The position numbers were made by a program, and so were the translations under genes. A model generated the notes under the pieces. That model made no database searches. It was not told the origin of the DNA and saw only the letters and a list, made by a program, of their open reading frames with translations. A DNA stretch of 40,429 nucleotides, from NCBI GenBank assembly GCA_001931905.2, contig MSJI02000934.1, forward strand, positions 1 to 40,429, read 5' to 3'. The DNA comes from Cladosporium sp. IMV 00045. Taxonomy: Eukaryota > Ascomycota > Dothideomycetes > Cladosporiales > Cladosporiaceae. This document shows, piece by piece, positions 21,498-29,684 of the stretch (position 1 is its first letter; the number at the start of each line of letters is the position of its first letter).

Positions 21498-23618
21498 CTA
21501 GTTCCATCCAGCCGTGTTCTTGAGCACGACCTCCTCATCACCCTTGTTAATCAGTTTACCGACCTTGTAAACCTTCTCGCCGGCCTTCTCGAGCACCTCG
21601 GTGGCTTCTTGCACCTTGCTCTCCTCAACGACAATCACCATGCCGAGACCGGTGTTCCAGGTTCTAGCGAACTCGCGCTCGTTGACGCCACCAGCCTTCT
21701 TCAACCACTTGAGCACCTCAGGAACAGGCCATGAGCTGCAGTCGACCTCCGCACCGAGGTGCTTGGGCAACATGCGTGGGATGTTGTCCTCGAGACCACC
21801 ACCGGTGATGTGAGACATTCCGAGGAGCAAGTCCTTCTCGACAGCAGCGAGGAGAGGCTTGACGTAGATCTTGGTGGGGGTGAGCAGAGATGCACCAACA
21901 GTCTTGGAAGAGTCCCAGGGTGCGTTGTCGCTGTACGAGAGGCCAGCTCTCTCGACGATCTTGCGCACGAGAGAGTAGCCGTTGGAGTGCGCCCCGTTAC
22001 TGCCGAGACCGAGCAGAACATTGCCCGCCTTCATAGTGTCGGTGTAGGGCAGGACCTTGCGGCCCTTCTTCAGAGCACCGGTGGCAGCACCAGCGGCATC
22101 GAATTCCTTGCCTTGGTACATACCAGGCATCTCAGCAGTCTCGCCACCGACAAGAGCGCAGCCAGCATCGATACATCCGCGCGCAACGCCCTCAACAAAG
22201 CGTACTGCGTCCGGGACGGAAAGCTGGGAGCAGGCATAGTAGTCCATGAAGGTCAGGGGTTCAGCGCCCTGGACGACCAGGTCATTTACGTTCATGGCGA
22301 CGAGATCGATACCGACGGTGCTGAAGTCATCCATCTCGAAAGCAATCTTAAGCTTGGTGCCGACGCCGTCAATGGCCTGGATGAGGGTCGGGGATTCCAC
22401 GTAGCCGGCAGCAGTGAAGTCAAAAGCACCACCGAAACCGCCAATGTCTGCATCTGCACCAGGGCGGCGGGTGGACTTGACAGCGGCCTTGATACTCTGA
22501 ACGAGCTCGTTGCCAGAGTCAATAGAAACGCCAGCGTCAGCGTAGGTCATTCCCGCGGGCTTGGCATTGGACTCGTCTGCAATAACGAGGCCATCGTTGG
22601 CGGGCTCGAGAAGCTTCCATTCGCAAATGATGTTTTCCTTCTTGAATTGGTTGATCAGGTGGTTGGCAATGCCATCGAAGTTCTCAGTGGCGAGGGCCAG
22701 GATTGTAGGGCCGGCTCCTGAAAGGCAGATACCCAGAAGGCCGGGGTGTGACGCAGGAGTGACCGATTGGAGGATCTCAGTGAGGCCGGGGATGAGAGTC
22801 TTGCGGTAAGGCTGGTGGACTCTGTCCTGCATACCATCGTAGATCATGTCTGCTTGAGGAGGCGACTGGCCAAGTGCAGTCGTCAAAAGGGCGACACGCT
22901 GCAAGTTGTAGATGACATCCTGCTTTTCGTAGGTAGTGGGAAGAACGCCTCTCGCGCTTGCAGTGCTGACCTCAAACTGGGGAATGATCGCAATGCACTT
23001 GATTTCCTTGGCCCAAGGGAAACGAATGTGACGGCCAATGTTGTGAGGAGGGACAGGCGGCTTGAGCCCTGTGTCTTCGCCACCCTGGGGTGCGGGAAGG
23101 ACTTCAGCCAGAGGAATTTCCTTGCGCTTCATATCCTCGGGGTCGAGCTCCTTCAGGTAGCTGCCAACGAAGCCACCATAAAGAGCGGCCGCCACATTGT
23201 CGGGGTGTCTCTCAATCATTAAGCAAAAGTCAAGCATACGGTCTTTGCTCAAGTTGAGGTTGCCAACAGCACTACCAAGAGCAACACCAGCGACGACCGC
23301 GGCTCCAGAAGATCCAAGACCGCGTCCAAGAGGGATTGGGTTGACAATGTGGACATGTGTGTTTGCAGGGAATGCCCTCTGCTCGTGGCATCTCAAGACG
23401 TACAAGGCCGTCTGTGTGATCAGGTTCCTCTCGGGGTCGAGGGAAACATCTTCCTTCCCTTGGCCCTCGTAGGTGATACGGCAGTTGAGGGGAGAATCCT
23501 TGGAAGAGGCATCGTTCAGAGTAATCTTCAACTCAAGCCATACTGACAGAGCAAGACCGATGCAGTCGAAGCCAGGACCAATGTTGGCCGACGAACAGGG
23601 AACCTTGATGGAAATCAT
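21498..23618 (-). CDS. THR1: Homoserine kinase fused to AIR synthetase (bifunctional)
   Basis: One uninterrupted 706-codon frame from the ATG at 23618. Residues 1 to about 350 are a full GHMP-type homoserine kinase: PCSSANIGPGFDCIGLAL at 7-24, the ATP loop PLGRGLGSSGAAVVAG at 96-111, ERHPDNVAAALYGGF at 136-150, and LSGAGPTILALA at 299-310. From about 356 to 706 is a full phosphoribosylformylglycinamidine cyclo-ligase (PurM/AIRS): GVSIDSGNELVQ at 363-374, IDGVGTKLK at 416-424, LVGGETAEMPGMY at 489-501, and HITGGGLEDNIPRMLP at 603-618. The first half makes O-phosphohomoserine for threonine; the second makes aminoimidazole ribotide in purine synthesis. In fungi AIRS is normally the C-terminal part of Ade5,7, after GAR synthetase; here the partner is unrelated and the linker is almost absent. 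No catalytic motif looks damaged. An internal Met357 could also start a free AIRS. The domain calls are firm; activity of both halves is inferred. Confidence 0.95.
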   Translation of the reverse strand: MISIKVPCSSANIGPGFDCIGLALSVWLELKITLNDASSKDSPLNCRITYEGQGKEDVSLDPERNLITQTALYVLRCHEQRAFPANTHVHIVNPIPLGRGLGSSGAAVVAGVALGSAVGNLNLSKDRMLDFCLMIERHPDNVAAALYGGFVGSYLKELDPEDMKRKEIPLAEVLPAPQGGEDTGLKPPVPPHNIGRHIRFPWAKEIKCIAIIPQFEVSTASARGVLPTTYEKQDVIYNLQRVALLTTALGQSPPQADMIYDGMQDRVHQPYRKTLIPGLTEILQSVTPASHPGLLGICLSGAGPTILALATENFDGIANHLINQFKKENIICEWKLLEPANDGLVIADESNAKPAGMTYADAGVSIDSGNELVQSIKAAVKSTRRPGADADIGGFGGAFDFTAAGYVESPTLIQAIDGVGTKLKIAFEMDDFSTVGIDLVAMNVNDLVVQGAEPLTFMDYYACSQLSVPDAVRFVEGVARGCIDAGCALVGGETAEMPGMYQGKEFDAAGAATGALKKGRKVLPYTDTMKAGNVLLGLGSNGAHSNGYSLVRKIVERAGLSYSDNAPWDSSKTVGASLLTPTKIYVKPLLAAVEKDLLLGMSHITGGGLEDNIPRMLPKHLGAEVDCSSWPVPEVLKWLKKAGGVNEREFARTWNTGLGMVIVVEESKVQEATEVLEKAGEKVYKVGKLINKGDEEVVLKNTAGWN

Positions 23619-23957
23619 ATTGTCGAGCCGATGAGGCGGTGGCCGGAGAGGGTGACAGAATAGTCGTTTGCTCCGGGTCTACACTATTACTGTATCTCGA
23701 AGTTGCCTTGGGGGTGTTCAATGCCCTCGCATGGTCCCTCATCGGCCAGTCACAAACCCCACATATCTCAGAAAATATTCCCTGATAAGAGATCTTATCT
23801 GACTTCCGGCACGGGCCATCTCCGGGCAAGCATGTGAAAGTCTGTGATAATTCACTCAAGCTCGCATCGCGACTTTCCTTGAACGACCATCATTTGCTGA
23901 GAGATCGCAATAAGGGTGCTCGGGTCCCATTCGCAAGGCAAGTATAGTCCACACATT
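23619..23957. promoter_or_regulatory. Bidirectional promoter of the fusion gene and TRM6
   Basis: Only 339 bp separate the two start codons. An inverted pair of GATA motifs lies at 23783-23799 (TGATAAG and CTTATC, four bases apart), matching the HGATAR site of AreA/Nit2-type nitrogen regulators. A perfect Gcn4/Cpc1 site (TGACTCA) is not seen, only partial TGACT matches. The GATA reading is by motif only. Confidence 0.4.
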
Positions 23958-25702
23958 ATGACACCAAGCAATGGCCGCATCCGACCCAATAGCTGGGTGT
24001 TTCTGCGCCTTGTTTCCGACCAACTGAAAGCAGTTGAGGTCAAACCAAACACGTAGGTCTCGTCCGGCCACAACGCATGATTCCTGCGAAGCCAAGCTGA
24101 GAATGGCGCAGGATCATCGAAATCGGCAAGTACGGCTCATTTCCATCAAACCTCCTCCTTGGCCGACCGCTCTACTACACCTATGAAGTGCTCGAGAAGC
24201 AAGAAGGCGAACTGTACAGTCGTCTGCGCACTGTACCGCCCAGTGAGCTGAACGCAGATGTTGTGGCCGAGGAAGAGGCACCGGCTGAGAACCTGGGAGA
24301 GCCTGAGACTGCCAATGGCGGTGCGGAAGGATTCGATATTGTGGCAGACGACGGCACTGTGGTTATGAAGAACAACCGACTCACCATTGACGACGCATCT
24401 CGGCAAGCACTCTCACACGATGAGATCGAGGAATTGAAGAAAAGCTCGGGCGGAAAGGAAGTCATTGAGAAGATCCTCGCCAACCATGCTGGCTTGGCTG
24501 AGAAGACTGCGTTCTCAAAGGCGAAATATACTTTGCGAAAGAGCAAGAAGTACCTGAAACAGTTCACCGTCTTGCCGATGGAGCTGGGATTCTTGATCGA
24601 CTACATCATGGAGAAGGAGCCAAGTCGGACCATGGAAATCAGAGAGGAAACACTGGGATTGGCAATGGCATGGAGCAATGCGCACTTCAGCAAGCCGGTT
24701 GGTGACGACAACGATTTGGGTGTAACAGGCCTGGGCGGGAGATGGCTAGTGATCGACGACACAGGTGGTCTGGTTACGGCAGCTGTGGCAGAGAGGATGA
24801 ACCTCCTCCGCAAAGATGACAATGCGCCTTCAAAGGTCGTGAACACTGAGACGCCTGCGGAAGGCAACCCTTCAGAATCCGCCGACCAGCCCATGGAGAA
24901 TGGACATCCTGAAGGCAAGCCTCACACTCCGATCACCCATCACGATTTCCCTATCCCTGCTTCGTCAAATACCATCACCATCCTTCACGCGGCAGTTCAA
25001 GCCAACATCAGCCTGCTCAAATACTTCGACTACGATGGCAATAACCCGGATCCGGATCACCCACTACACGAACATCTCAAGACCCTCTCCTGGCTTCAAC
25101 TTCTCCACCCGGAGGAGGACCCAACATACAGCGAGCCCGAGCATGCCGATCATGAGACCATTCAGACCTGGAAGAGCGGCAAGCGAGGCACTTACTACAA
25201 GAAGCGCAGACGCTGGGAGCGCTGCAAGAACATTGTCGATGAGACACGCGCTGGCGGCTTCGACGGTCTTGTCGTTGCTTCGCACATGGACCCTTCTACC
25301 ATCTTCCCGCATGTCGTGCCTCTCATCCGAGGCGGTGGGCATATCGTCGTCTACTCACCCACGGTTGAGCCGCTGGTGAAGCTTTCAGACTGGTATTCCA
25401 AGGACCGTCGCACGGCATACCTGAACATCCTGTCGAAGGGAGAAGTGCCGGACAAGGATGATTTCCCTATGGACCCGCGTCTTCTTCTGGCGCCGACGCT
25501 GCAGACGAGTCGCATTCGTGAGTGGCAGGTCCTGCCCGGTCGCACGCATCCTCTCATGACTAGCAAGGGTGGCAGTGAGGGTTTTGTTTTCACAGCTAGG
25601 AGGGTCATCCCACTTGAGGGTGGTGTTGAGGCTAGGGGTAACCATAGCAAGAAGAGGAAGGTTGAGGAGGGTACTGAGAGTTCGGCTGGTACGCCAGCCT
25701 AA
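23958..25702 (+). CDS. TRM6: tRNA m1A58 methyltransferase non-catalytic subunit Trm6 (Gcd10)
   Basis: Model: join(23958..24052, 24112..25702), 1,686 nt, 561 aa. The 59-bp intron joins VEVKPNT to IIEIGKYGSFPSNLLLGRP, the conserved N-terminal block of the family. The ATG at 23958 gives MTPSNGRIRPNSWVFLRL. Further family blocks are LSHDEIEELKKSSGGKEVIEK and KTAFSKAKYTLRKSKKYLKQFTV around 130-200, and the C-terminal Rossmann-like part with GFDGLVVASHMDP and VPLIRGGGHIVVYSP. An acidic, proline-containing insert lies near 300-325. In yeast Trm6 binds tRNA and pairs with catalytic Trm61 to methylate A58, in the nucleus; it was first found as Gcd10, needed for repression of GCN4. The C-terminus is lysine/arginine-rich (KKRK), probably a nuclear signal. 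Confidence 0.95.
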
Positions 25703-26304
25703 GTGTGAAAATCGTTCTATGAGGACATTATGTATCCAATAAAAAATGTCCAGATTTGAATTTCTTTTGACTTTCTACCACTCTCAGACAAAACACTTCT
25801 GAGTGAGCAAGCTTGTAAGCCACGCGGTCTAGGGTTAGGGTTGGTGTTCGTCGAAAGGCCCATCAACACTTCCTGTAACGTAATCAGGGTCTTCGGAGAA
25901 ATCTGTTTGGTTATTTTCATCGTTGAACAAATGCTCGTCAGAAAAGCAACGCTGATACCCGTTACTATGAGCGTTCGCATTGCTCGGGCGCGACTCTGAA
26001 CAAAAGAGCATCGAGAGTCCGGATTGGCCCACTCTCACAACTTCGCCATGTTCGCACATTACTATATTTCCACATACATTGGGAATGTGAATATTTTCCC
26101 AGAAATTGGAAGAAAATGCACTGTATGATTGACAGTATTGTTTATCTTATCTACTATTGACCGAGACCGTCCATAGATGTACCTCTGTTCTAATTTTGTA
26201 GCATTGGTTCAGGTTCTCCATTTTTCTGATCTTAAAATTTTGGCAATATTTGCGGCATTTATATTTGTCAAAGCTATTGATGATATCACGAATCCAATCA
26301 AATT
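25703..26304. other. Intergenic region between TRM6 and tRNA-Trp
   Basis: About 600 bp, AT-rich toward the tRNA. A telomere-like CTAGGGTTAGGGTTGG lies at 25829-25844. Small ORFs on the minus strand (25717-26059) have no motif. No protein gene is supported. Confidence 0.5.
25829..25844 (+). repeat. Interstitial telomere-like motif (two TTAGGG units)
   Basis: CTAGGGTTAGGGTTGG contains two overlapping units of TTAGGG, the fungal telomere repeat. Together with the copy at 10617-10627 it is the second such site in this window. It could bind a TTAGGG-binding factor or mark an old repair event; two units are also possible by chance. Confidence 0.5.
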
Positions 26305-26389
26305 GGACCTGTGGCGCAGTGGTAGCGCGTGTGATTCCAGTGATATCGGGATATCCACAAGGTCATCCGTTCAAATCGGGTCAGGTTCA
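26305..26389 (+). tRNA. tRNA-Trp (CCA) with 13-nt intron
   Basis: The cloverleaf folds by eye. Acceptor GGACCTG (26305-26311) pairs with CAGGTTC (26382-26388) with one G-U, and discriminator A is at 26389. The D arm is GCGC..GCGC around AGTGGTA. The T arm is ATCCG/CGGGT around loop TTCAAAT. The anticodon loop reads TTCCAG, giving anticodon CCA, with an intron just after position 37 at 26341-26353 and a 72-nt mature tRNA. The anticodon stem TGTGA/CCACA has one A-C mismatch next to the loop, which is odd. A run of seven T at 26394-26400 serves as the Pol III terminator. Internal A and B boxes lie in the D and T arms. Confidence 0.88.
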
Positions 26390-26393
26390 TTTC

Positions 26394-26400
26394 TTTTTTT
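26394..26400 (+). terminator. Pol III terminator of tRNA-Trp
   Basis: Seven consecutive T, five bases after the discriminator base. Confidence 0.8.
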
Positions 26401-27308
26401 GCTTTTGTGCTTCATGCATACTGGTTGTTAAGCCGCGGAGTTGTTCTCTGACAGGCTCTGGAGAAGTGGCTGACCGATGTGATTGTTCAACGTGATTTTC
26501 CATGATGCTCGTATCCACTCACCTCTCTGGAAGCCAACACGATTAATTCAAGGCCAGATCCCTTAGATCTCTGGTCGATTAGAAAGAAAGATGTAGATCG
26601 TTTCGGCGGTGAAGCAACATTGATAGTTAAGAAGCCAAAACCGGTACGAGAATAGGGCCTGATGTGGAAACATCGAGCCAAGAAAGCGATGCTTCTTTCA
26701 CGCTGATATAGACGATGCGAAGTACACGAAGAAGTCGGAGGGCCAAGCAGAGCCTGTTAGTCAAAGGTGCCCTTTAAAGTACAGTATTGATACAATTATA
26801 CAGCTATGAGCCATGTGAGACATACACAGCAAGAGTGTGTCTGTTGTCGTCACTCGATGGCGGATCTATCGCCGCGAGCCTTCCAGAAAACAGAATTATC
26901 TTGAAATATCACACCAGATCATGTGCTGTGATGTGTCATGCACATTCCGCACCGCGTGTTGGCCTGAAATCAGAGAGCCAATGGCATCTGGCTGCTATGC
27001 CATTTGCACGGCGTGTTTTGCTCAAGGCCTAGGGTACGAATGTTGTAGCCTTCGGGTAGATTAGATTCTGCGCAGAAAACGAGGATGGACGCCGCCGGCT
27101 AGACTCTGGCCAGATGAAAAGACCCTTAGATCCGTTGAGAAGAGACCGCAAGACAATGAACCCTCTTTCCAAACTGAGGCTGGTATATCTCAGGCAATGA
27201 GGGGCACTATTCTGATGCTTTGATGCCATGATCCTGAGCCGAAAGGCAAGGGTGTGGTCCAGAAAGCTTGATAGAGATCCAGTAGAACACAAAGACCATT
27301 TCAGCCTC
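26401..27308. other. Intergenic region between tRNA-Trp and COQ9
   Basis: About 900 bp with normal composition. ORFs below 90 codons occur on both strands, with no motif or splice structure. The right end is the 3' flank of COQ9. Nothing else seen. Confidence 0.4.
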
Positions 27309-28055
27309 TTATATCCTGACGCCCTTGCTTCTCAGAAGGTTGACCATAGCACCAGCTTGGAAACCAGCCCATTGCAAAGTACCACCAACTGCACCGCCCA
27401 TGATCCTCACCTCCTCCAATCGCCTGTCAAGGAAAGCCTCTGTGTCTTTGAAATCGGTGCTCTGATCTTGCGTCTGGTACATCTCTGTCGTAGCGTACAC
27501 GCTTGACAATGAAGCTCGCTTGGTGTACCAGGATGAATCGACGGCCTTGTCGCCAGCCAGGAACCAGATCTCATCACTGAGCTTCGCAAGCTCACGAAGA
27601 GAGGCAGGGATGTTCTCCGCCAGAGACATGTGTCCTAACGCCCCAGTCCAATGCGGTACAACACCCGCTTCACCGTTTGCGCGCAGGCGCTCCATGACCA
27701 ATGATCTGACTTTACGCCCAACACCCATATTCTCATCCAGAAACTGAACACGGTTGCCGAGCGCAAGGCGCTGTGTGACGAGATAGTAGAGAACCAGATC
27801 GAATGCACCTTTGCGGAAGAGGTTTGTGCTGATGTTCAGGTAGCCAGTGTCTTTTGCGCCGAGGGTGAGAGCTTCTTGACTGAAGCCATGTTTAGGCACA
27901 TGGGTCAAGGCAGTGGACAAGATATTAGATTCGATTTCGGGATAGGCAGGTGGAGGGTTATGCTCGTAGGAGTGATAGAGGGCTCGCGTGGGTTGTTGAA
28001 CAAGGAGAGGGCGGAGAGTCGCAGGGGTGCGGAGAAGAGTTCGTTGGAGCGACAT
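27309..28055 (-). CDS. COQ9: Coq9, ubiquinone biosynthesis lipid-binding protein
   Basis: Single exon, 248 aa, ATG at 28055. The N-terminus (MSLQRTLLRTPATLRPLL and onward) is a mitochondrial presequence. A helical TetR-like fold follows: ILSTALTHVPKHGFSQEALTLGAKDTGYLN at about 45-75 and LFRKGAFDLVLYYLVTQRLAL after it. The COQ9 signature is around 135-205 (HWTGALGHMSLAENIPASLRELAKLSDEIWFLAGDKAVDSSWYTKR). In yeast and animals Coq9 binds a lipid, partners Coq7 and is needed for coenzyme Q synthesis at the matrix side of the inner membrane. The length is normal. It is divergent from the uncharacterised gene starting at 29685. Confidence 0.95.
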   Translation of the reverse strand: MSLQRTLLRTPATLRPLLVQQPTRALYHSYEHNPPPAYPEIESNILSTALTHVPKHGFSQEALTLGAKDTGYLNISTNLFRKGAFDLVLYYLVTQRLALGNRVQFLDENMGVGRKVRSLVMERLRANGEAGVVPHWTGALGHMSLAENIPASLRELAKLSDEIWFLAGDKAVDSSWYTKRASLSSVYATTEMYQTQDQSTDFKDTEAFLDRRLEEVRIMGGAVGGTLQWAGFQAGAMVNLLRSKGVRI

Positions 28056-29684
28056 GATTGCAGGCTACGTGCGAAGCCGTACGTATGGATGGCAATAATG
28101 AAAGTAAGAGAAAGTAAATATCTCGCTGACCAAAGCAATATCACATGTATTCGAGACGACTTCTTGCTAGAGACCCGGAGATTGCTCGGACTCCCGGTGC
28201 TGTAGGCCGAGAGTTGACTTCACTTCGTCGCCTGGCTTCACTTTGTCTAACTTCACTTCCAGCATCGATGCTTCCATATCATCGAAGCGACTTTCCTATT
28301 ATGATTATTAAGACAGATGACATGTCCATGGCTCAATGTGACACTATTGGTGACGTTCTTTCGTTGATCGAAATCCGTCAATCAATGCATACTATGGACT
28401 GTCATGCGTCCTTTCAAACGGACAAAGAAGGAGGGCATATCGATCCAGACAACAATAAATCAGGCAAACAGAGCTAAGTATCTTGCGTGCAGAATCATTG
28501 CTGCTCTTGCATCAAAATTGTAACTACTTTCACATATATTCTTTGCTACCGTTTCTCAGTCCCACTTCGCGAACGTTCATATATACGACATTTCCAGGTT
28601 GCCGAATGAGACACAGAATAGGTGATGTTCTGCAACGAAGAACCAAAAACATTTGGGCCGTTCATTCATGTATTCTGTGAACAGCGATTGCGTACTATGA
28701 CTGGCCAGCCATGGCTGATTCGCTCAATCTGCGGCGAGCAAATATAAACCTGTCGCTCAACAGTTACTGATACAATCGTGCTCTTGAGGACATCGACCAA
28801 AGAACCACGGGTCCATGAAAGATGTAGAGGTCTTTCATACCAAGTAGCATTTGCCGGATTGCAAAGTCTCCTGTGTTGAGGTGAAACCGAGAGGCGATAG
28901 ATGCGCCCCTTCACTTTCCCCTGCAAACTTCACTTCCGTTGTATGGGAGCCTTGGGAACTGACGTATGACGACTTCTGGACGTTGCGGTTCGCATCCTAC
29001 TAAGCTACTTCCAGGCTCGCAACATGTAAACCCACAACTCACGAACTGGCTTACAGTTCGACCTCCCGCATCGCATCCCCTTTACCAAAGCTGATTAACC
29101 GGCGCCGCAAGACTTCTCTGACCGAACCAAAATCCTCGTATCGACGTTTATCGACGTTTATCGACAACTCGCTAGGCTCTTCCTCGTTGCAGTTTGGCAG
29201 CAGTGAAGTTGAGGAGATCGCACAGAAGTTATTCCAGTAACTTTCCGTGGTGAAGTGAACGCAGGAAGAAGTGAAAGCAAGTCGTGTCGCACACTGCCAG
29301 CCGAGCAGTCTTGTCTTTCTTCTTGAAAGCCTTGAAAGCTTTCCTCTCCTACTTGCAAAAGCAAACCTACACCCCACTGGTATTTCGAGTCAAACAAACT
29401 TCGACATACCGCCGCCATCACCAAACCTCTTACATCCTTACAACACCTCCAGCGCCCTACTGCCACTTACAATCAACTCGCTCTAAAGCAAAACATACAC
29501 CAACCAAACTCGACAGCCACTCGAGCTGCGGTATCCTTCTACCTCAATACCTCTCGCAACGTCTTTCCTCTCACCCGCTTCAACAACCCACGCAACAATC
29601 CTCCCACATCTACCGAAGTCCACATCCATCACGTCCGAAAACCGCAGAACAACCGGCGGCAAGGGCCTCAAGGAGTTTGACTCC
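28056..29684. other. Long divergent intergenic region
   Basis: About 1.6 kb between COQ9 and the next plus-strand gene. It contains scattered TTCACTTC-type repeats (28215-28255 and 28911-28936), a short direct repeat of TATCGACGTT units (29142-29165), and a CA/CT-rich, G-poor stretch from about 29340 to 29640 that looks like a long 5' leader. ORFs on either strand (for example 28666-28926 and 29051-29377) have no motif. The reading frame of the downstream gene stays open upstream of its ATG to at least 29600, so an unrecognised spliced first exon is possible. Confidence 0.45.

Noticed and set aside
21759..22721. 320-codon plus-strand ORF
   Set aside because: Lies wholly antisense to the homoserine kinase-AIRS gene; a shadow of its codon bias, with no domain of its own.
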